Of a stretch of DNA of 64,000 bases, positions 28,601 to 42,884 are shown one piece after another. This DNA comes from Polytrichum commune (lineage: Eukaryota; Streptophyta; Polytrichopsida; Polytrichales; Polytrichaceae). The position numbers and the translations under genes are program-made. Location: the NCBI GenBank assembly GCA_950295325.1, contig OX485803.1, positions 7,440,001 through 7,504,000 on the forward strand, read 5' to 3'. The notes beneath the pieces are model-generated. The model saw only the letters and a list, made by a program, of their open reading frames with translations. It ran no database searches and was not told the DNA's origin. Numbering within the stretch: position 1 is the first letter of the stretch; each line of letters opens with the position of its first letter.

Positions 28601-29394
28601 ACATGTAGAATTCATGTTCACTTTCTAATGAGAAAATCATTGAACATTTTTTCATTCGTAGCATGTAACTCAACAATTGTATCCAGAAAATAAAGATGAG
28701 AGCAAAATAGCCTAGCCACAATTCTAAGAGCAAAATTCAAGGGAGCCCATGAGCACTCCAAGAGCCTCCAACTTGGCCTATAACCCAAATTTGAACTCTA
28801 ATAAACAAGAGAGTTATTGAGGATTATTCCCATATGACAATAATGGACGACAATGTAAATTAGATGAAACCAACACATCTATTGTTTAAAAAAAATTGTA
28901 AACCTTAGAGCCCCCTTTTGTACATCTACCTTTTTTAAAATAAAATAAAATTAATAGCCCTTTTAAATGTACACACTAGAGAAAATTAATACCTCTCCCT
29001 TATGTATACTATGTATCCTAGTGCCTCAAATAATACCCCTTCTTACACTCATGTTAGTTTGTATGTGATATGAAAAATCCACCCCTGGGATTTGATGTCT
29101 GCATAAATAGTTGACTCAAGCATTGACATCTACCAAGCATGTAAGATGTTAGAGAACATTTGGTGTGTCAATGTCACTAATATAACCATTCATAAATGTT
29201 GAAAGCACGTCGGTATGATCTATAGTGGTACATTGACATCATGTACCATTGATACATCATTAGTGATTATCTCTCAAAATGTTGAGCTTGTGGATGTCTC
29301 AATGTTGCTCAATAAAATTTCTCGGTTATTAATTAGAGCAGGAGATAGTAAGTATGTTGTGACAATGAGAACACAATAATATATACATTTTGAA

Positions 29395-29700
29395 GTTGAG
29401 TTTGGTTGGAATCATCCTTATGTTCCAATCCAGGAAAATATCTTGAATATACTTAGTGCATTAGTGGTATGTGAAATCATTGAGGATGATTCAAAAATTA
29501 AAGAAGTGCAAGATCCTGATGTTTCATTTTCTCAAGCGTAGGAAGCAACAACAACCCTATTTACATTTCTAGAACAACGACAAAGCAATGTCAAGTGAAC
29601 TTTGGACAAAACTATTGCCTTCAAAGAAATCCATTGTTATTTCCCCTATTCCAAAGTCTCATCAAACAACAATAGACTCTTATTTTGGTCACTAAGTAAA
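29395..29700 (+). pseudogene. Decayed coding-like fragment (possible transposase C-terminus)
   Basis: A frame reads FGWNHPYVPIQENILNI...IIEDD...VQDPDVSFSQA then a stop. After one frame change it continues SELWTKLLPSKKS and ends HQTTIDSYFGH followed by TAA. The phrases suggest a former protein, possibly a DDE transposase of the Tigger/pogo sort, but no catalytic residue is visible and the family is a guess. Confidence 0.25.
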
Positions 29701-29884
29701 GGTAGTTTTATTTTTTATTGTGAGATATATTATAAGTGTTACTAACGACTCTATTATCACGTAATTATTACACTTAAAAGAGTTGTTTTTGAATTGCACA
29801 CCCTCTCTAACTATTGATGTGTTAGAATTCCATATATGTTACAAACTATATACTCTCGAACGGTAAGACTTATGACAGACAAAT

Positions 29885-30115
29885 TCTAATCGGTCGAGAA
29901 CCTAGTGTTTCCAACTTCTACAGGTTGCATGTTGACATCTTTTGTGCATCTTTTGGTTTTTCATTCTTAATTTGAGGTATGTTCTCAAAAATTCCTCTAA
30001 AATGATCTGTAATTTTCTTGAAGTCTTGAACTTGAACCAATTACTTCTCAAACTCAACCGGTTCATCTGTAACTAGCAGTCACTTCTCCCCATTCATTGC
30101 TATGAGTGACGGCCA
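29885..30115 (+). repeat. Repeat family A (AACCGGTT-rich), copy 1
   Basis: Pieces CCTAGTGTTTCCAA, TTTGAGGTATGTTC, CTCTAAAATGATC, CTTGAAGTCTTGAAC, CTCAACCGGTTCATCTGTAA and CTCCCCATTCAT recur at 32185, 40425 and 41450, and inverted at 41650. Confidence 0.8.
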
Positions 30116-32184
30116 GAGGGATTTACGACATACAAACAAAAAATGATATCATAGAGACCATAGGTTGAATGTTCTAATAGTTATTCAGGGTCAACAAGCA
30201 AACTACGTTATCTGTTTTCAAAAACTAATGATTCCGATACTTCATTGCCAGTCCGGAAAGGCACCTACAGTTGGTAAGAGTCTCTTGCTCCAAATCTGCA
30301 CATTGTGATTGATTTGATACAAATTAATAGCTTCGTCAATCATGTTTTCAAAGAGCCTTCACTGGAATCCAGTGCATTTAATGTTATATTCGTCTGTCAA
30401 CTTTGTGACATTTTAAGTTTCCATTAAGAGAAAGTATCATATTTGTGATAATATTGTGTTCAATGAGTGACATTAACGCAGACAAAACGTATTAGTGAGC
30501 AATCATGTACTTGTTCTCAAGCTCAACATAAAAATCACATTTGTACAATATATTCATGGATTTCACGAAATGGGAGTTGCAGACACTGGCAATGTGGAAT
30601 GGGAAGGGTGGAAAGAAGAAGTTGTAAGTTGGTTGATGTGAGGCTTGTTGAATTTTGGTTGACGACTCGCTACCTAGTCCCATGCACTACACACCTATGG
30701 AAAATCACGTTGCCAACAATATATGTTTTTACATGTTTTACAAACAAGGCGTGGGCATTCAACAAAATTTAGCTACTCACTGAAATTTCATTCACAACAG
30801 AGCAACTACCAGATTCACAACCATCTTCCAGTCTACTATTATAGTCTAAAATGATTTCCAAATTATTGAAACTCAAGTATTGTAATGACAAATTCTATGA
30901 GGTTGTTGATAACCGTAAGCACACAAAATCCTCATTCCTTAAGTTGGACAACTTGGTCACGCCCTCCCACCCACTATAATAACAATAGGTATGTGTGACA
31001 TCATTCATGAGTCCTCAGTTACTCAACTCAAGGACCTAGATATTCTCCCATCCAAAATGAAATCACTTGTGAAAACTCTCTCACATAATGCAATTACGTA
31101 CCTCACATACATGGTCCTCAATAAGAAAAAGTTATTGAAAAACATCAAGCCCTAGTGTTGTTAGATTAGTCCTCACCTCCCGTCACATGTACAGTCATGA
31201 GCCCACCTTATCCATAGATAAGCATTACACCATCCTCCTCTCTCATTCCCTACAGAAATGAAATGTGGACAGTTTACGGATTATCTTCATGGCAAATTTC
31301 CTAAGCGTCTGAAGTTATTTTCCTTTCTTTTTGTATATTCTCATGTGTACAAAATCTTAAGTGTGAAGAATGATGAAAGTTTCATTTGCAGTTGCAAATG
31401 ACAGACATAGATGCAACTTTGCCACTGGGTTAAGATATGTGGACCTTATGTGGTCAATCTTCTCAACTGAGCCCATATTTTGAAGTTGGACCATATTCAC
31501 ATTATTCATAGATTTGCTTGTGCTTAAGAAGACAGAAGAAATGGAGAGTTTTGCAGGTCAAGGTCAGGATATGTGTACAATGTTGTCATTTAAGAGGTGT
31601 GTTCAATGCAGTAACTGATGGTTTGAGCTCATTGAACCCTATAAACTAACAATTCCTAGTCCACCATGGAAGCTCAATTGTGACTCACATTGCTCGTAAT
31701 GCTCTTTGAATCCTGTCTTTCCATAGCTCAGCAATAAGAAAAGAATAAGACTGATCAAAACCAGTTGCTTGCTGCAAACTATACATGTGGCACCAGTGGT
31801 CTACTGGGATACTTTACCTGATGGTTGGACATTCCAAATTGTCCAACATGTCAATAACTTTTTGCACTCGCACACATGAAGCTACTTTTAGGAACACTGG
31901 ACAACCATGACGATAATCAAACATTCTCTGTGTGCGAGCAGGGTATAAGTTGATAATGCCCAAGATATCACATAGTTCTGATAAGCAACATAATATCAAA
32001 CATCACAAAAACCCACACCAAGGCTCATGCATCCTTGTCCCTTCCAGAGCATTGTAGTTAGTATTGTTACTTTATGTAACTACATTACAAGTATGTTTAT
32101 TACTCCATGCTGACAACTGCCTGGCCACTCCATGGCAAGGTGTAGTAGCACCAGTGGACAGGAGATTTGGGTAATTAGTGAACA

Positions 32185-32365
32185 CCCCGATGTTTCCTAG
32201 TTACATGTTGATTCCTTTTGGTTTTTCCTTATTAATTTAAGGTGTATTCCATGGATTCCTCTAAAAAGATTGACAATTTTCCTTAAGGCTTTGAACTTGA
32301 ACCAGTATATCTTTCAAACTCAACCAACGCATCTGTAACTACAGTCAGCTCTCCCCATTCATAGA
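32185..32365 (+). repeat. Repeat family A, copy 2
   Basis: Carries TTTCCTAGTTACATGTTGA, TTAAGGTGTATTCC, CCTCTAAAAAGATTG, GCTTTGAACTTGAACC and CATCTGTAACTACAGTCAG; the CCGGTT core is mutated to CCAACG. Confidence 0.75.
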
Positions 32366-32855
32366 GAAATACCAATTTAATAATGTAAAGTCTATGTATC
32401 CACCATCGTTAAATTACTCATACCCTAAAACTGCACTTTTTCTAGTGAGTTCCCAAGACCCAACCAAAACAAAACAAAAAAATGCTGTCACTAGATTGTT
32501 GTGCTCAACATCAATGCAGGAAAGAAATCTAAAACCTAACTTTTTTTCTTTAGTCAAAGCAGTGCTAACTTGACACTTTCCACCTTGCCTGCTCTCATTG
32601 GTTATGGAGGGAAAGAAAGATGAAGCAGAGTTGGAAATAAAAGGATCTGATATGCTATTCAAATGGACTAATAAAGAATGGTATAACTTTACATTGAGAA
32701 AAGAAGCTGTTGCAACTTCATACACCAGTTGAGCACTCAAGCAGGCGGTACTGGTGTGTGCATCTCTAGATGTTTTGGAGTCATTGCCCCAAAAGGAAAC
32801 TAATTCTTGTGTCCAGAGGAGGAACATGGGCAATTGAGTAAAGAATTCTACCAAA

Positions 32856-37507
<4,652 letters not shown>

Positions 37508-37537
37508 CTTCACCAAACAAACGCAACACAACCCTCA

Positions 37538-37546
37538 AAACCCTAA
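37538..37546 (+). promoter_or_regulatory. Telo-box (AAACCCTAA) upstream of SerRS
   Basis: AAACCCTAA lies about 30 bp upstream of the SerRS ATG, within an AAAACCCTAAACCC stretch. Telo-boxes are known plant promoter elements enriched in genes of the translation apparatus. Whether it lies in promoter or 5' UTR is not known. Confidence 0.4.
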
Positions 37547-37874
37547 ACCCAAAACTCGCAACATATGCTTCCGAGCGATGTATGTATCCTCACATCCAAA
37601 TTGTTGCTCCTTACCGCCCGACTTAACCCCTCCACATCATCGTCTCCTGTAAGTGATTTGGTCAATCATTGTCATGGAAATGCGGAATTGATTGAACGGA
37701 GGAGGTTTCGGTGAGTTCAGAGATTGCAACGTAGGATTGGGATGGGGAAGGGAAGATTGAAGGCCAGCCTTGAATGAGAAGCCTGCATTGTGGGCCAACT
37801 TCCTCCGTTTGGTGGCACCTGAGTTCACAGCCTCCGGCTCCACCCTATCTGCTAGCGCTTAAGGTGGCAGATAT

Positions 37875-38100
37875 GGGGTGTTATTCGGTTACTTTTCTTA
37901 ATGGGACATCTATATTTATTTGAGTGGTGTGTGGTTCGGTGAGGATCAAAGCACACATGATTAGAGGACATAAAAACATCTTCAAACACTATTACGTATT
38001 CCACATTCATCAATAGTGAACATAATTGAGAGGACCTAGTATGTATTCACTTGAGGAATCAATAACATAAGATTACTTAATAGTCTTGGACACTTCCAAT
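37875..38100 (+). repeat. Dispersed repeat family B, truncated copy
   Basis: Has the head TTATTCGGTTACTTTTC, GGACATCTATATTT, GAGTGGTGTGTGGTTCGG, but lacks the distal half. Confidence 0.75.
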
Positions 38101-39228
38101 GAGATCAATCTCACACTTAGACTTTGGTTTAAAAAAACAGTATGAACTGGCAACAATGCCCCCCCCCCCCAAAACAAAAAACAAAAAAACTTCCTTGGAC
38201 CTTGGCCCTCAAACCATATTTTAGTGATATTTTCCACCAACATGATATTCAATGGTTACATGCCCTCAAGTTCTAGTGTAAAGTGCCCCTTGTGTATCAA
38301 AGTTAAAATTACATCACGTATAATTTAGTAGTAATATGTGTCGCCCCATTGTGAGCACTTCCAACATCACGATTTTGGGTGTTGGATCATACTATAAAAT
38401 TGTGTCACGTGCGGTTTATGATGATTGTTGCTTATAGTTTCAAAGTCAAAGTTGAGAAGCAAGGGTTATTGGAGATAAAAGTGAAGATTCTATTTTTCTT
38501 AGATCAGTCACATATGTCCTCTTAAACACATTAACTTGTAAACTAGAATGGTGTCTACATTTGAACACAAAATCCGATCTCATCATAACACGTATCTTTC
38601 TAGTGTCCATCCTTAACTACAAGCATTGCCAAACACCACTCAAACGTGTAGGTGTATGAATGTAGAAGAGTGACCATAAAAGGCCCACATACATATATGG
38701 CAAGGCCTATAGTTAAGAATCCTCAAGAACAAACACCAAAAATGACACAAGTAACGATGAGATTGGACCCGTGTTCTCATAACATAGATACCATTCACTT
38801 TGAGCTTCAATAAGTTTTGTATCTCAATTCCGATTTATGACGGAATTTGATATGACAATTTAGATTTGCTAATTTTACAAACTTATATATGAAACTCTTA
38901 GGCAAAGTGGGTGCAGGTTTCATGTTCTATGCCCAATTTACCTTAGGCCCAAGACAAAGAAGATCTTCTTCCGCTAGTTTGTCAACCTTGTTGGCATCAT
39001 AAATTAAAGCGCCCAATGTGAACACTTCCATCTTCCAATTCTTATTCTTCCTCCCCATTTATAGGATTTTCAAACACCATGTAGTGAAACGTTATGGTGT
39101 TGCTCCTTTGCCATGTCGTTTGTGATGTTGTCACATGAGATCTTCAAAACATGCAACCGAATCCAAAAAGAAAAGAAAAGAGAAAGAAAAAGATATATGT
39201 GTCACACCATTGCCCTTCTTTCATGTGA

Positions 39229-39594
39229 TAGCTACACTAATTAGTCTTATTATTGTGGGCCAAATTAATTTTCTAGAACCCACGTTGATTCCCATAATGA
39301 CAATGAAATGTGGGCCACATGAATTTTTAGCCCACACAAAAATCATAGTAGAAAATTAACATGGGTCACATTAATTGTATTTTTTTGTTAGAAAAATGAA
39401 TGTGGATGATTTATTTAATTTGTGCTAATTTTGTCGCATAACTAGTATCCAATGTGTTGGTCGGAAGTCTTCATGGAGACTTAGGGGAAGACACGGGGTC
39501 TTGAGCCTATAATAATTCCACTTTAGCAAGAAAATTAGTGTGGCCCACACTAATTCTCCACCCACAATAATAGGACTATTTAGTGTAGTTATAG
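39229..39594. repeat. Inverted-repeat (MITE-like) element
   Basis: Left arm 39229-39274 and right arm 39530-39594 are reverse complements in TAGTGTAGTTA/TAGCTACACTA, CCACAATAATAGGACT/AGTCTTATTATTGTGG and AGAAAATTA/TAATTTTCT; the right arm has an extra GTGTGGCCCACAC segment. Confidence 0.75.
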
Positions 39595-39990
39595 ATCAAC
39601 TGGTTTGTTTTCCCAAATTACCGCTTCAAATCATAAATCTAGAAAATGAAATGAACCATATTTTGGAAAGAACCATATTATTTTGAGTTAAATACAAAGA
39701 ATGACTAGAACAATTCAATGAACAACCAATTGATAATGAAGGAAGGGTAGAGACTCAGTTGGTTCAAATTTCTCTACACTCATTGAATGAGAGGTCTCCC
39801 TTTTGGAAAACTTCTAGTCATGTGGTTTGGACCCTAAGGTGTTGAGGCGTTAAGGTAACACCTTGTTTTTGGTAACACCTATGTTGAATCCTTAAGCCGT
39901 CAACAAGTGAGTGCAATAGTGCCATTGAGTAACTCATTGTTAAAAACAATCAATCATATACATAACATTATTTAGATTCATAACAAAGTT

Positions 39991-40078
39991 ATGTGGGATT
40001 GACAATATTATACAGAATATTCTCCACATTCGGTCTAAATGGTGAGGAATATTCCACATAATATTGTCAGTCCCACAT
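39991..40078. repeat. Short hairpin element
   Basis: Arms ATGTGGGATTGACAATATTA...ATATTCTCCAC and GTGAGGAATATTCCACATAATATTGTC...CCCACAT pair across a loop of about 14 nt, giving arms of nearly 40 bp. Confidence 0.8.
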
Positions 40079-40082
40079 GACT

Positions 40083-40390
40083 CTGTTTTCACACGCGGCA
40101 AGGTTGTCCACTTCAGCCTGCCCGCATGAAACACTTTTCCAGCGGGCAGCCCGGCTGGCATTCATAATCAAAAGGCCGCTCTAATACTAGGGCCACACCG
40201 GGACCCCAGCGAGGCCAGTGGGAGGAAAATCCCAGCCCTGCTTATGTGGCGGGTTTAGTGGGTCACTTTTTCGACCATCTCAGGGTGCTGGGGTGGCTAG
40301 GGGAAGGGTATGGGGCTGCAACCAGCCACCAGCCACTCTGCCCGGCTGGTGCTAGGGGGCAGCCCCATAAAGTAAAGTTTTAGCTGCCCC
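40083..40390. repeat. GC-rich patch, possible repeat family E
   Basis: GC content is far above the flanks, with GCGGGCAGCCCGGCTGG and GGGCCACACCGGGAC. Similar phrases (TCGGGCAGCCCG, GGTGTGGCCCTGG) occur in 40880-41220, partly inverted. No gene recognised. Confidence 0.45.
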
Positions 40391-40424
40391 TCCCAGTCAT
40401 TGAGGAGATTTTAGGGCATATTTA

Positions 40425-40570
40425 ATTGAGATCCTACTGTTTGCAAGTCCAACCGGTTACATGCTGATATCCTCCGGTTTTCCTTCAATAAATCGGGGTA
40501 TATTCTATAAATTCCACTAAAATGATCGGTAAATTTCTTGTAATCTTGGACATCAACCGGTTATTTCAAT
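40425..40570 (+). repeat. Repeat family A, copy 3
   Basis: Carries GAGATCCTACTGTTTGCAAG, TCCAACCGGTTACATG, CGGGGTATATTC, CACTAAAATGATCGG and ATCAACCGGTTA. Confidence 0.75.
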
Positions 40571-41222
40571 TGCAAATGTGTATTTAATTATGTAACTCAA
40601 CAACCAAGTCACTAAATATCATTGTTGTGGTGAAATTTTATTATGTTTATTTCATTACAACGTGGTGTCACTGACACTTTGAAAATGTAAAGGCAAAATC
40701 CATTACATTTTTTTACAGTAATATTACTTGACATTATCTAACCAATATTGAAACAAAGCCTTTCTGATTCTATTTCCTGCACTGTAAAAAAAAATCACTC
40801 AAATACTTGGTTCCCTAAACCCTTGGTTCTCTCAAGGATGTGAACATGTAACTGCTGACTTGCAAAAGCTACGATCTCAACCGGTTATGCCCAGAAAATC
40901 TCCCCAATCACTCGGGCAGGCAACTTTTTTCGCGACCAAGGCCAGCCCATAAACCCGCTCACAAACAGGGTCACACAGGAGGGTCCGAAAAGTGCAGCCT
41001 GCGGGTGGGGGTGGCTGGCCGAACCCGGCACCAGCCTTGGTGTGGCCCTGGTAAGCCTGCCCGCCCACCAACCACGGGTTACGGGCTGCCCTCCCGGAAA
41101 TTCTCCCAAGTGCCACCATGGTAAGCTTCGGCCTTTCCAATCGGGCAGCCCGTGTTGCTCCAAAATTTCAGGAAAAAGGCATTCCCACCTCATTTGCCAC
41201 GTTGAGCTCGACAAGGGTGGAA

Positions 41223-41294
41223 AGCTCCCGGCGAGATTTGAACTCACGTTACTGGATTCAAAGTCCAGGGTCCTAACCACTAGACTACAGGAGC
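41223..41294 (-). tRNA. tRNA-Gln (UUG)
   Basis: The minus strand starts GCTCCTG and closes with CGGGAGC (7-bp acceptor stem with one G-U). The D-arm carries AGTGGTTAG, the anticodon stem is CTGGA/TCCAG with loop CTTTGAA (anticodon TTG), and the T-arm is GTGAG-TTCAAAT-CTCGC with one G-U. No intron; 72 nt with the discriminator base. The immediate 3' flank has only three Ts, and a TTTTT run lies about 45 nt further. The body matches eukaryotic nuclear tRNA-Gln. It directly abuts a GC-rich repeat, so a SINE head is an alternative. Confidence 0.88.
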
Positions 41295-41449
41295 ACGTGA
41301 ATGTTACACAGCGATGATTCATAATCAATATATACTGATAAAACACTTTATGGTCTACGTATCTATCTATGCTTGCTCTGACCCCCCTGTTCTACTTCTG
41401 ACAGGCCGTCAATTTACCTTTCATGTTATTGGCCCAGTGTCCGGGGAGA

Positions 41450-41640
41450 CATAATCCTGTTGAGATCCTAGTGTTTCCAAGTCCAACATCTGTTGGGTTT
41501 TCTTTACTAGTTCAAGATATATTCTCCAAATTACTCTAAAATGACCGGTCATTTTCCTGAAGTCTTGACCATCAACCGGTTATTCTGAAACTCGACCGGT
41601 TCATCTGTAACAAGTTGGTTCTCTCCATTCATTCATTAGC
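41450..41640 (+). repeat. Repeat family A, copy 4 (left arm of an inverted pair)
   Basis: GAGATCCTAGTGTTTCCAAG, TTCAAGATATATTC, CTCTAAAATGACCGG, GAAGTCTTGACC, CAACCGGTTA, CTCGACCGGTTCATCTGTAA and CTCTCCATTCATT. Confidence 0.8.
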
Positions 41641-41649
41641 CCTTCCCGA

Positions 41650-41775
41650 TCAATGATCGAGGAGAACCGGTAGTTAGTTACAGATGAACCGGTTGAGTTT
41701 GAGAAATAACCGGTTGAAGTTCAAGACTGCAGGAAATTTACGGATCATTTTAGAGGAATTTATAGAATAATAAGT
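41650..41775 (-). repeat. Repeat family A, copy 5 (inverted)
   Basis: Inverted relative to copy 4: TTACAGATGAACCGGTTGAG, AACCGGTTGAAG, GGATCATTTTAGAGG, TATAGAATAATAAG. Together with copy 4 it makes a fold-back of about 325 bp. Confidence 0.8.
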
Positions 41776-42884
41776 CATCATGTCCACATCGAATTTACTA
41801 CTACTTCATTTGAACTTTTCAAGTAGTTCACACTCACGGTTCATGGCGACCAGGAATCCTAACTCCACTCATTCTACCTTTTTGATCTCACTTGGATCAT
41901 GATGAATGCTTTCATCACGTCTGGCAACTCATCACAGCTCCACTTCATCATACTGCTCAATTCGGAAGAGTGAAAATGAAGAACCAACTCCATCCTGAAT
42001 TCTTTGGCGGGATGAACAGCTGCAAAAAGGGTCCAAAAATAGATTGAATCATCTCCTCCGAACTCACAGGCCGCTTCTCTTGCATTGGCGAGGGAGAATT
42101 AAGCTTAGAATTAGAGAGTGGCTACTAGCATGCACAAGTGTGCCCAACCCATGACGTCACATGCCTCGCTTGTTTGAACATAAGCTTTAAACAAAAATTT
42201 AGGTACAGGACTACTTCACTACACCATCATCATAGTTCAAGCCTTGAAGGGGTTCGGTGGGGTTTCCTTGCCTTGAGCTTAGTTCACATTTTAGCGAGTT
42301 TGGGTTACTAAGTTTGCGAGATTTTTTGGTGTAAGTTTGGTTGCAGTGGTTAGGATTTATGAGTGGCTGCAGAAATCGAAGCAGAATCGGTGTGGTTTCT
42401 GTATTCTTGTTTGGCTGAGGTTCGTTCTTCTTTCTGGCAATGGATTGAAGCTTTCTGGGAGTTTGGGGTGGAATCAACTTAGTTTACATTTTCACTCTGT
42501 TGGGTTACCGAGATTTCGAGGTTCTGTTGTGCGTAAGTTTTGTTTGGCCAAGTTTTTCTGTTTGTTCTGGTTTGGTTGATTTTGTACGGTTTCGTTCTTT
42601 CAATGGATTGAAGGTTTTATGGGAGTTGTCAGTGTGGGGAGAATTTTTGGCGTTCTGATAGACCAACGTTAGAAGATCCTGGGCAAGAATCTAGGTTTTG
42701 CGGTGTGGGCTTTGGTTTGGGGGAGGCGACAGAGTTAGGCTGGGAAATCACTAAGGAGATTTTCGCACAAATTTGTGAGGGTGAGGGTTTGAGATTGGGA
42801 TTGGCATTGGGTCCTTTCTTTCTGGTGTTATAGACTTGAAACTTGAAGGAGAAGGGGAAGGGAAGGGGAAGGAAGCAAAACGCC

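Larger units (their letters stand above)
24401..32855. other. Gene-poor block between PP2A and SerRS
   Basis: About 8.4 kb. It begins with the GC-rich 5' region of PP2A (24400-25060, CpG-rich, with a small ORF at 24823), then AT-rich repeats: family B near 25165, family C near 25545, family A near 29885 and 32185, and a decayed coding-like piece at 29395-29700. The long frame at 32414-32854 directly follows the SerRS stop and is probably its 3' UTR. No intact gene recognised. Confidence 0.6.
37547..42884. other. Gene-free block between SerRS and PGM, apart from one tRNA
   Basis: About 5.3 kb holding repeat B (37875), two inverted-repeat elements (39229 and 39991), GC-rich repeat patches (40083-40390, 40880-41220), a tRNA-Gln, an inverted pair of repeat A copies, and the 5' leader of the PGM gene. 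An open frame on the minus strand at 37637-37843 (ATKRRKLAHNAGFSFKAG) lacks an ATG and is unrecognised. Confidence 0.6.

Noticed and set aside
32414..32854. 146-codon frame on the minus strand right after the SerRS stop
   Set aside because: Directly follows a normal stop codon, has no domain-like pattern, and is best explained as 3' UTR.
40885..41346. 153-codon minus frame in the GC-rich repeat
   Set aside because: Runs through the tRNA gene and a GC-rich repeat; coding capacity is incidental.
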